Assembly: GCA_025362975.1 (NCBI GenBank)
Contig: JANYES010000019.1
Location: forward strand, 1-64,000
Direction of reading: 5' to 3'
DNA length: 64,000 nt
DNA from: Alphaproteobacteria bacterium
Lineage (GTDB): Bacteria > Pseudomonadota > Alphaproteobacteria > Rickettsiales > SXRF01
Shown: positions 57,492 through 64,000 of the stretch, one piece after another
Layout: each line of letters opens with the position of its first letter
How positions within the stretch are numbered: position 1 is the stretch's first letter
The notes under the pieces: model-generated
The model's input: the letters and a program-made list of their open reading frames with translations, nothing else
What the model was told of the DNA's origin: nothing
The model's database searches: none
Translations under genes and position numbers: made by a program

Positions 57492-60400
57492 TTAGGCTGC
57501 TTTTTGACGCCATTGCAGAAATATCAGGCACCAGTCGATCCACTGCGCCGTGAGTTTTTCCTGCACGGAATTTTGTTTTAAACGATCATGCAAATGTGCG
57601 AACGATACGTCGTCGAGGAGCTGGTCCTGATTGAAACAGGAATAGACATAGCTCACCTCGCCCGTCTTCGGATCGACATGTTTTTGCAGACATTGCGCAC
57701 AGATTTCCTTCATCATGCACTGCATCGGCGAGTTGATGCTGCCGATGGCCACATGCTCAGGTTTCAGATGCGGATGTAGCACACCATGCCGCGCGAGCGC
57801 CACCGCCTGCATCATCTTATCCGAGCCGATGGCGATAATGTGGTCGACTGATTTAAGCGGCACCGTCATCTCGCCTAATTTTCCTTCGCCGTATGCGCGA
57901 ATCGCCTCGACGATATTGCCGTGGAAGGTTCGGTCCTGAGGCCTTCCGGGCGTGAAATTCGCCTCGTCACAGCACCAGACGATCACGTCGCCCGCCTGCT
58001 CGATTTCTTCGATTTTATACCGGTCGATGGACTTTTTATAGCCCGCGAAATACAGTACTTTCGAGCCTTTCGCGCGCATCGCTTTGCCGATGGAAAACAG
58101 CACCGCATTGCCAAGCCCACCGCCAACCAGCATCACATTTTCGTTTTCTGGAATATGCGTCGGCATGCCCGTCGGGCCCATTAAAATCACAGGTTCGTTG
58201 ATCTCCAGATGCGCGCAAAGATCAGAGGAACCGCCCATTTCAAGCGCAATCACCGACACCAGCCCCTGCTCCTTATCCACCCACGCGCCAGTCATGGCGA
58301 CGCCTTCCATCGCAAGCGTCGTCAGGCGATCATTGACGTTGACCTGCACCGCATGCGCATCGAAATTTTGTAGCCGGTAGAACTGCCCCGGCTCGAACAT
58401 CTGCGCTGCAAGCGGCGCTTTCACCACGACTTCTACGATGTTCGGTGTCAGGCGGTTCACCGCGTGCACGGTGGCGCGGAGCTGCGCGTTCATAATGGTC
58501 AAAAATTCGGCGGACGCCAGCGAAGACACCGGCGCTTTTGTCGCCAGCATGCGCGAAACGACCGGATAACCTTGCTTTGCGCTACCCATCGCCTTCACCA
58601 CGTTGCCAGCGAAGGACGGGTGCAGATCACCAAAGAAGCTCGTGGAACACGCGTTGTCCTCCACCGACATCATCACCTGCACGGTGTTGGGCTTCGACGT
58701 GCGCTCGGGTTTTACCTTATTGCCGCTTTCATCAACAGCCTGAAAATACTTGCCGTCGAGCGAGAAATGCGTGGGGTCTTCACGTTGCAACACCGTGTTC
58801 GGATTCGTACCCGCCGCCACCAGCACGGTGCACGCCGGGATGGTGAAAAGCTCAGCAGAACCTGCTTTTTTGAGCGTAATACTTTCCGCCGCGCCGTGCT
58901 TGTCGACGTCAATGCGCTCAGGTTCAAACATCTCGGCGAAGAAAATACCTTCTTCGAAAGCTTTCTCGACTTCTTCGTGATTCAAGCGGTAGCTCGGCGC
59001 ATCGATCAGTCGTTTGCGGTACACAAGCTTCACCCCGCCCCACTGGTCAAGCAAGCTCCAGACATCCGGGTTTTCCTTGGCTTTTTCATGGCGGATGGCC
59101 TCGGCGTGGCGAATGAATTCTTCGGCAATCACCGTATCTTCCTCGTTCCAGTTTGCTCGCACCGCCTTCACGCCACGCTCGGAAACCAGCATTTCATAGC
59201 GGCTTAAAAACTTTTCTACCTGAATCGGGTAATAAGCCAGTGACTCTGTTGCCGTATCGACCGCCGTAAGGCCACCACCGATGACGACAACCGGCAAACG
59301 CAATTGCAGATTCGCAATCGAATCCTTCTTGCCCGCCCCCGTCAGCTGCAACGCCATAAGGAAATCCGACGCCGTGCGCACACCGCGCGCCAGCCCGTTT
59401 GGAATATCGATCACTGTCGGCTTGCCCGCGCCCATGCACAGCGCAATGTGGTCAAATCCAAGTTTATAAGCATTTTCGTAGGTCAGGCTTGAGCCGAAAC
59501 GCACCCCACCTACCATCGTAAACGCCCCACGGCGTTCCAGCAGCAGGCGCAAAATCTTCAGGTAATTCTTATCCCAGCGCACCGTAATGCCATATTCCGC
59601 TACGCCGCCAAACCCTGCCAGCGAGCGCTCATCCAGCGCTTCGTTGAGGTCGGCGATATTTTTGATCGGAAAAAATTTTACGCGTTTGCCCAGCGGCGTC
59701 ACGCCGGAAAAATCTTCCTTCACCGGCTCGATTTTCAAACCGTCTACGCCCACCACCGTGTGCCCGTCATTGAGCAAATGATGCGCCAGCGTATAACCCG
59801 CCGGCCCCAACCCGGACACGAGCACGTTGTAACCGGTATCGGCCTTAGGCAGCGGACGCTTGAGATTCAGCGGGTTCCAGCGTGTCAGCAGCGAATAAAT
59901 TTCAAACCCGTACGGCAGTTTCAGCACGTCCTTGAGTACATGTCTTTCCACCAGCGGAATGTTCACCGGCTCCTGCTTCTGGTAAATACACGACTTCATG
60001 CAATCGTTGCAGATGCGATGTCCCGTGCCCGCGCACATCGGATTATCCACCGTCACCATCGCCAGCGCGCCAACCGGCACGCCTTCGGATTTCAGCAAAT
60101 TCATCTCGGAGATTTTTTCTTCCAGCGGGCAACCGGCTTGCGGTATATCGAGCGCATTCGTTTTGTAGCCCCCGGTTTTTTCCTTCATGCCCTTCGAGCA
60201 GGAATCCTTGCCCTGATTATGACAAAAAATGCAGTAATTGGCTTGGTCCAGTGCCTGTGCCAGCGTGCCGCCCTCATCGGTTAGCTTAAAACCGTCACGC
60301 TCCCGATAATGGCTTTTCGGCAGACGCAAAATCGTGACACCGTCGCGCACTTCCGTGGCGCAGTGTACAAGGTTCATCGGGTCCAGCTTTTTCGGCTGCC

Positions 60401-60956
60401 TGAATAAAATTCCACCGCCATGCATCTTGCGGCCTTCCACCGAAAGCAACGCCCACGCGGCATATCGCGCGGCGATTTCGATCAGCGATTTGTTATCTTC
60501 TTCCTTTTCCAGCCAGCTCATCACCACTTTGGCAAACACCAGCTCAAACAGCGGATCTTCCACCGGCACAATCGGCAGCATCTGCAATAACATCGGCCCG
60601 CTTACGCGCTCGACTTCTTCCGCCGACAATGCCTTGGCGGCACGGCGCTGCACGAACAGGCGCTTACATGCGTAGAGCGGTGCCAGCGCATGATGTCGCT
60701 CCGCCACGATGCCGATTTCATCGCTGATGCCAAACAGCTTGCCGATAAAATCTTCTACGTGCGGGGCGAGGTCGAGCAGCAGCTGCGAACGCGCTTTGTC
60801 ATCGAGCGACTCAGGCTGCGTGCGCCCGGCCATGAAGCGGTTATGCAACTCCACGTCGGCGGCAATTTCGCCGACAAACGCGGCATCGAGCTTTACCAGC
60901 CCGTCGCGGTTATACAGATCCTCAAATGTAAGGTCCCATTTCAGTTGCATCGTCAT
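57492..60956 (-). CDS. Fused GltD-like and FNR-like (Nfn/Sud-type) iron-sulfur flavoenzyme
   Basis: A single 1154-residue chain. Residues 1-225 are a domain of unknown type. A ferredoxin-like Cys array follows (YCIFCHNQGKDSC, AGCPLEEKI, MCAGTGHRICNDCMKSC), then a GltD-like double Rossmann unit with LVSGLGPAGYTLAHHLL near 374 and VVIGGGLTAVDTATE near 552. From about 835 an FNR/PyrK-like module (FEPGQFYRLQNF, MLVGGGLGNAVLFSIG) ends in a 2Fe-2S Cys set CMMKEICAQC … YSCF near 1078-1105. The two halves match the NfnB-like and NfnA-like subunits of NADH-dependent ferredoxin:NADP oxidoreductase or Sud enzymes, normally separate proteins. Reaction inferred, not shown; an electron-transfer role is nearly certain. 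Confidence 0.85.
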   Translation of the reverse strand: MTMQLKWDLTFEDLYNRDGLVKLDAAFVGEIAADVELHNRFMAGRTQPESLDDKARSQLLLDLAPHVEDFIGKLFGISDEIGIVAERHHALAPLYACKRLFVQRRAAKALSAEEVERVSGPMLLQMLPIVPVEDPLFELVFAKVVMSWLEKEEDNKSLIEIAARYAAWALLSVEGRKMHGGGILFRQPKKLDPMNLVHCATEVRDGVTILRLPKSHYRERDGFKLTDEGGTLAQALDQANYCIFCHNQGKDSCSKGMKEKTGGYKTNALDIPQAGCPLEEKISEMNLLKSEGVPVGALAMVTVDNPMCAGTGHRICNDCMKSCIYQKQEPVNIPLVERHVLKDVLKLPYGFEIYSLLTRWNPLNLKRPLPKADTGYNVLVSGLGPAGYTLAHHLLNDGHTVVGVDGLKIEPVKEDFSGVTPLGKRVKFFPIKNIADLNEALDERSLAGFGGVAEYGITVRWDKNYLKILRLLLERRGAFTMVGGVRFGSSLTYENAYKLGFDHIALCMGAGKPTVIDIPNGLARGVRTASDFLMALQLTGAGKKDSIANLQLRLPVVVIGGGLTAVDTATESLAYYPIQVEKFLSRYEMLVSERGVKAVRANWNEEDTVIAEEFIRHAEAIRHEKAKENPDVWSLLDQWGGVKLVYRKRLIDAPSYRLNHEEVEKAFEEGIFFAEMFEPERIDVDKHGAAESITLKKAGSAELFTIPACTVLVAAGTNPNTVLQREDPTHFSLDGKYFQAVDESGNKVKPERTSKPNTVQVMMSVEDNACSTSFFGDLHPSFAGNVVKAMGSAKQGYPVVSRMLATKAPVSSLASAEFLTIMNAQLRATVHAVNRLTPNIVEVVVKAPLAAQMFEPGQFYRLQNFDAHAVQVNVNDRLTTLAMEGVAMTGAWVDKEQGLVSVIALEMGGSSDLCAHLEINEPVILMGPTGMPTHIPENENVMLVGGGLGNAVLFSIGKAMRAKGSKVLYFAGYKKSIDRYKIEEIEQAGDVIVWCCDEANFTPGRPQDRTFHGNIVEAIRAYGEGKLGEMTVPLKSVDHIIAIGSDKMMQAVALARHGVLHPHLKPEHVAIGSINSPMQCMMKEICAQCLQKHVDPKTGEVSYVYSCFNQDQLLDDVSFAHLHDRLKQNSVQEKLTAQWIDWCLIFLQWRQKAA

Positions 60957-61576
60957 TCCTTTACAAATTGATTCGCGGCCAGCAACCTGTCATGCGTGCG
61001 GCTCAGTAATAGTAGCGCCACGCATGCGCCAACGAGCGCGGTGGCCATGTCTCCTTGCGTGTCCCACGGGTCGCCCTGCGTGCCTAGGAACGCGTCCGCC
61101 GCCTCGCCGTTGTTCACCGCCACGCGCCATTCAAGCAATTCATAGCACGCGCTGATGCCAAGGCAACCAAGGATAATAATAGCCGCCAGCCATTTCCCAG
61201 GTTTTAGAAGGGTCTGTCGCAGCAGCAATTCACGGCCCACTAACGCAGGCACGAAACCCTGAAAAAAATTCCCGATGCGATCATAATGATTACGCGACAG
61301 ATGAAACGCATCGCGCGCCCAGTTGCCTACCGGCACTTGCGCATAGGTGTAATGCGCGCCGATAAATAAAATAGCGCCGTGCAGCGCAATCAGCGGATAG
61401 AGCAGGTTTGTAAGCGGAAACCTGTTATAAGTCGCCATTAGCAGAACGACCGCGATAAATGCCGGGAAGGTTTCCAACCCCCATGTAAACCAGTCATTCG
61501 GGTCCATCGCCGACCAGAACGCGACCGCTGTCAGTTCGGCCAGCGATGCTACGGGAATTGTTTTATTCTGTGTCAT
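60953..61576 (-). CDS. DUF2238 (YjdF-like) membrane protein
   Basis: A 207-residue membrane protein with five to six helices. The family marks are GAHYTYAQVPVGNW then LSRNHYDRIGNFFQGFVPAL and ACYELLEWRVAV … WDTQGDMATALVGA. The function of DUF2238 is unknown. It overlaps the large oxidoreductase gene by 4 bp and the next gene by 4 bp, so it belongs to one leftward transcript with both. Confidence 0.85.
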   Translation of the reverse strand: MTQNKTIPVASLAELTAVAFWSAMDPNDWFTWGLETFPAFIAVVLLMATYNRFPLTNLLYPLIALHGAILFIGAHYTYAQVPVGNWARDAFHLSRNHYDRIGNFFQGFVPALVGRELLLRQTLLKPGKWLAAIIILGCLGISACYELLEWRVAVNNGEAADAFLGTQGDPWDTQGDMATALVGACVALLLLSRTHDRLLAANQFVKE

Positions 61577-61950
61577 TGCGCCCCCGTCTTCGGATGGATG
61601 ATGATTTTCTTACCTGCGAGCGCCTTGCCGATCCAGTTGAACGATTGCTCGCGGCTGATCAAATATGTGCTGCTTGCGACATCGTCCGGTAGCGGCACGA
61701 CATCCTTGCTTAAATCCCATTTCCGCCGCGGCGGTGTGCTGTCTTCCAGCAGTATCAGCGTATTGGCCTCGACCCAAAGGACCACCGGCGTTTTTCCCTT
61801 GGGAACATAGAATGTATTAAACGCATAATGCGTTGCCTGCGTATCGTCTACCAGTGCTTGCAGCGCAGGCTTGATCCACCCGCGGTCCTGCGCATAGCCA
61901 GCCACCGGCAACAGTGCCAATATAAACGCAACGATACGCAGCAAAGCCAT
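61573..61950 (-). CDS. Small secreted protein, unrecognised
   Basis: A 125-residue protein with a clear Sec signal peptide (MALLRIVAFILALLPVAGYA|Q). The mature part is short and β-rich (TPVVLWVEANTLILLEDSTP) with no Cys pairs or recognised motif. It overlaps cysN by one base at its start and the DUF2238 gene by 4 bp at its end. No function is proposed. Confidence 0.7.
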   Translation of the reverse strand: MALLRIVAFILALLPVAGYAQDRGWIKPALQALVDDTQATHYAFNTFYVPKGKTPVVLWVEANTLILLEDSTPPRRKWDLSKDVVPLPDDVASSTYLISREQSFNWIGKALAGKKIIIHPKTGAQ

Positions 61951-63902
61951 TAAATTCCCGTGCCCGCGTAATCGCCGGAACCTTCGATGGCCATGTTCTT
62001 GACCGGATCGACGAGCTGGTGCTCGACATAATGCACGAGCGTGTTTACGCCGTCATCGACGCTGCTGATATCGGTATCGATAACGAGATCAGGATTCTGC
62101 GGTTCTTCATACGGCGCGGAAATACCGGTGAATTCCTTCAGCTTGCCTTCGCGGGCTTGCTTGTACAGGCCCTTTGTATCGCGCTTTTCACAGGCCCCCA
62201 GCGAAGCTTTGATGTAAATATTGTGGAAATAATCCGGCGCGATGGAACGCGCGTTGCGGCGATCTTCGCGGTATGGCGAGATGAACGACGCGATGACGAT
62301 CATGCCAGCTTGTGCCATCAGGGCCGCCATTTCACTCACGCGGCGGATGTTTTCCGAGCGATCTTCGGGCGAAAAACCGAGATCGCGGTTGAGGCCTTTG
62401 CGCACCATGTCGCCGTCGAGGCAGACGACTTGATAGCCCTTATCGAACAAGCGGCGTTGTAACTGCTTCGCGAGCGTCGATTTGCCCGAGCCGGACAGCC
62501 CGGTAAACCACAGAATCCCGCCGTTATGGCCGTTGACTAAAGCGCGGTGTTCGGGGCCGACGCCGAAATCAACATCGAAAATATTCTTCGATTTAACCTG
62601 ACGCGAATCTGCGCAGCGCTGGTCGAAGAAGCCTTCGGTGGAGATGATGCCGCCACCCGCCACGTCGTAATCCTGTACGATCACAAAGCGCCCAAGCTTG
62701 GGGTTGGCGTTGAAATCATCAACCGCCGTGAGCCCGCGCATGCGGAAGACTACTTCAGCGACGTTGCCGCGCTCGACGCGATCGGCTTTGACACGCGCCA
62801 GCGTGTCGGAGTTGATGACATGTTCAATGGTTTTGACTTCAGCTAGGATTTCCGTGGTCGCGAGTTTGATCTTGTAACGTTTTTGCAATTCCAGCGGCTT
62901 ATGGCCGAGCCAGAAAATGCGGGCGCGGAAAATGTTGGTAACCATCGGCGAGTTTTCGGTATGGCTTGCCACGTGGCCGCGCTCCACGAAAATCTGGTCC
63001 TCAAGCGTGATGCCGACGGACTGCCCGGCGCTCAGCTGCGTCACCGGTTTGCCCGGCGGCCATGCTTCGATACTGGCGACTTTCACTTGTGTGTTGGTCG
63101 GCGAGAAGATAATGGTGTCGCCCACTTTCAGCTTGCCGGTTTCAATACGCCCGACGATGATGCGGCGCTCGTCGAATTTGTACACATCTTGCACTGGGAA
63201 GCGCAGCGGCAGATGATCGGCGGGTGCGGCGACTTCGAACTTTTCGAGCATCTTGGTAACGGCAGGGCCTTTGTACCATGTCATGTGCTCGGAGGGGCCG
63301 GACATGCAGTCGCCTTCGCGCGCGGAAACGGGGATAAAGCACAGCGGCTCGACGCCAAGACCGCCCAGATATTCACGGTAATCGCGCTCGATCTGGCGGA
63401 ACACGCCTTCGCCGTAATCGACCATGTCCATCTTGTTGACGATGACGGCGATCTGTTTTACGCCGAGCATTTGCAGCAGGTAACCGTGGCGCCTGCTTTG
63501 CTCGCGGATGCCTTCTTTCGCATCGATCAGCACGAGCGCGGCATCGGCCTGGCTCGCGCCGGTAATCATGTTTTTGAGGAATTCCTTGTGACCCGGTGCA
63601 TCGATGATGACCACATCGCGCGACGGGGTTTTCAGCCAGATTTGCGTCGTGTCAATGGTGATGCCCTGATCGCGTTCGGTCTGCAGCGCATCCATGAGGA
63701 ACGACCATTCGAAAGGCATGCCGCGCTTTTTACAACTAGCTAAAATCGCTTCGACTTTGCCATCCGGCAGCGATTGGGTGTCATGCAGCAAACGCCCAAC
63801 GAGCGTGGATTTTCCGTGGTCGACATGGCCGACGATAACGAGCTTGAGCTGATCGCGTTGAGTAGATGGCTGGATCTTTGGTAAGGTACTTGCCTGTGTC
63901 AT
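61950..63902 (-). CDS. cysN: Sulfate adenylyltransferase subunit 1 fused to adenylylsulfate kinase
   Basis: A 650-residue bifunctional protein (NodQ-type CysN-CysC). The N-terminal GTPase has IVGHVDHGKSTLVGRLL near residue 25, the DAPGH G3 box and NKMD G4 box, followed by EF-Tu-like β-barrels. From about residue 470 an APS-kinase domain begins (GLSGSGKSTLAKQLQRRLF) with the FISPYREDR and IYIKASLGACEKRD signatures. With CysD it makes adenylylsulfate and then PAPS from sulfate, ATP and GTP. PAPS is also the donor for sulfotransferases such as the broken one on the island. Confidence 0.95.
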   Translation of the reverse strand: MTQASTLPKIQPSTQRDQLKLVIVGHVDHGKSTLVGRLLHDTQSLPDGKVEAILASCKKRGMPFEWSFLMDALQTERDQGITIDTTQIWLKTPSRDVVIIDAPGHKEFLKNMITGASQADAALVLIDAKEGIREQSRRHGYLLQMLGVKQIAVIVNKMDMVDYGEGVFRQIERDYREYLGGLGVEPLCFIPVSAREGDCMSGPSEHMTWYKGPAVTKMLEKFEVAAPADHLPLRFPVQDVYKFDERRIIVGRIETGKLKVGDTIIFSPTNTQVKVASIEAWPPGKPVTQLSAGQSVGITLEDQIFVERGHVASHTENSPMVTNIFRARIFWLGHKPLELQKRYKIKLATTEILAEVKTIEHVINSDTLARVKADRVERGNVAEVVFRMRGLTAVDDFNANPKLGRFVIVQDYDVAGGGIISTEGFFDQRCADSRQVKSKNIFDVDFGVGPEHRALVNGHNGGILWFTGLSGSGKSTLAKQLQRRLFDKGYQVVCLDGDMVRKGLNRDLGFSPEDRSENIRRVSEMAALMAQAGMIVIASFISPYREDRRNARSIAPDYFHNIYIKASLGACEKRDTKGLYKQAREGKLKEFTGISAPYEEPQNPDLVIDTDISSVDDGVNTLVHYVEHQLVDPVKNMAIEGSGDYAGTGI

Positions 63903-63917
63903 AGGGTGGATTCCTGA

Positions 63918-64000
63918 TTACATATAGCCGTCGGCGCGCAAGCGCTCGAAGCTGGATTCGTCTTCGTCGGCGCCCATCGGGCGGCCGGATCGTTCGGAGA
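63918..64000 (-). CDS. cysD: Sulfate adenylyltransferase subunit 2, C-terminal end (cut by window edge)
   Basis: The last 26 codons, ending SSFERLRADGYM and a TAA at 63918-63920, read into the window edge. The ER-GR…DE…S-E-…GY tail matches the C-terminus of CysD, the ATP-pyrophosphatase subunit that pairs with CysN. The gene ends 15 bp before the cysN start, the standard cysD-cysN order. Confidence 0.85.
   Translation of the reverse strand, partial: SERSGRPMGADEDESSFERLRADGYM

Noticed and set aside
58464-59207. Antisense open frame within the large fused oxidoreductase
   Set aside because: The minus strand frame is one uninterrupted, domain-rich protein; the opposite frame is His/Arg-rich noise from GC-rich codons.
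62883-63743. Long + strand open frame opposite cysN
   Set aside because: It lies wholly inside a clear cysN coding sequence and has no ribosome-binding site or recognisable protein.

Overview
The window looks like a chromosomal segment of an alphaproteobacterium (inferred from MlaE/MlaF, the nonulosonate locus, a fused GltD/FNR-type enzyme and cysDN; the genus cannot be read from the sequence). A GC-rich, tightly packed core is broken by AT-richer imported blocks. No rRNA operon or CRISPR array was seen. There is one complete tRNA, tRNA-Gly(CCC), and the 3' half of a second.

Region 1 (1-9.25 kb) is a metal-handling block: the end of a CusA-type RND pump, a CsoR/RcnR-type repressor with an operator-like palindrome over its own promoter, two cation diffusion facilitators, an Nramp-like carrier with altered metal-site motifs, and an opposing set encoding a Cys-rich four-helix copper-binding protein, a DUF305 protein, an EF-hand protein and a PQQ-type sugar dehydrogenase lipoprotein. 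It is followed by a series of RNA hairpins and the 3' half of a tRNA-Leu(CAA), probably an old integration scar. A PepSY protein and a decayed HD-domain gene complete the block.

Region 2 (9.4-18.2 kb) is core sequence with some decay: PhnA-like and MazG-like proteins, a chimeric pseudogene, a DJ-1/PfpI homologue whose nucleophile Cys is replaced by Asp, a prepilin-like protein carrying a seven-repeat FG-GAP propeller, mlaE-mlaF, and two tandem paralogues of unknown function that share a C-terminal module.

Region 3 (18.3-29.4 kb) is an 11-kb genomic island in the 3' end of tRNA-Gly(CCC). It is bounded by 27-bp repeats with one mismatch. It has an excisionase-like gene, a TraJ-like relaxosome gene and a tyrosine integrase split by an in-frame stop. 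Its cargo is enclosed by two ~94-bp inverted copies of an RP4 (IncP)-type origin of transfer, both with the nick site facing inward. No relaxase is present, so any transfer would need a helper. The cargo is a two-component system, MlaA and MlaC homologues, a PepSY protein, a COG4705 membrane protein, a methyltransferase, a broken TPR-sulfotransferase gene and two small Ala/Pro-rich proteins with a common SLSxxAQAxV motif.

Region 4 (29.5-48.9 kb) is a surface-polysaccharide locus read outward from about 39.73 kb. The leftward operon encodes a glycosyltransferase, a PseA-type N-acetyl sugar amidotransferase, a MurJ-like flippase, a Dlt-like trio (adenylating ligase, MBOAT acyltransferase, carrier protein), a spermidine-synthase-like membrane protein and a flavoprotein. 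The rightward operon encodes a phosphosugar transferase, a flavoprotein, NeuC/LegG-, NeuB/LegI- and NeuA/LegF-type nonulosonate enzymes, a GNAT/FemAB-like acyltransferase, two dehydrogenases and two methyltransferases.

Region 5 (48.9-64 kb) holds an ABC ATPase and a compact type IV pilus/type II secretion-like operon (GspE/PilB, GspF/PilC, PilM/N-, PilO- and PilP-like), which could assemble the prepilin-like propeller protein at 12-14 kb. After it come gpmA, a 1154-residue fusion of GltD-like and ferredoxin-NADP-reductase-like modules, two envelope proteins and cysN-cysD for sulfate activation.
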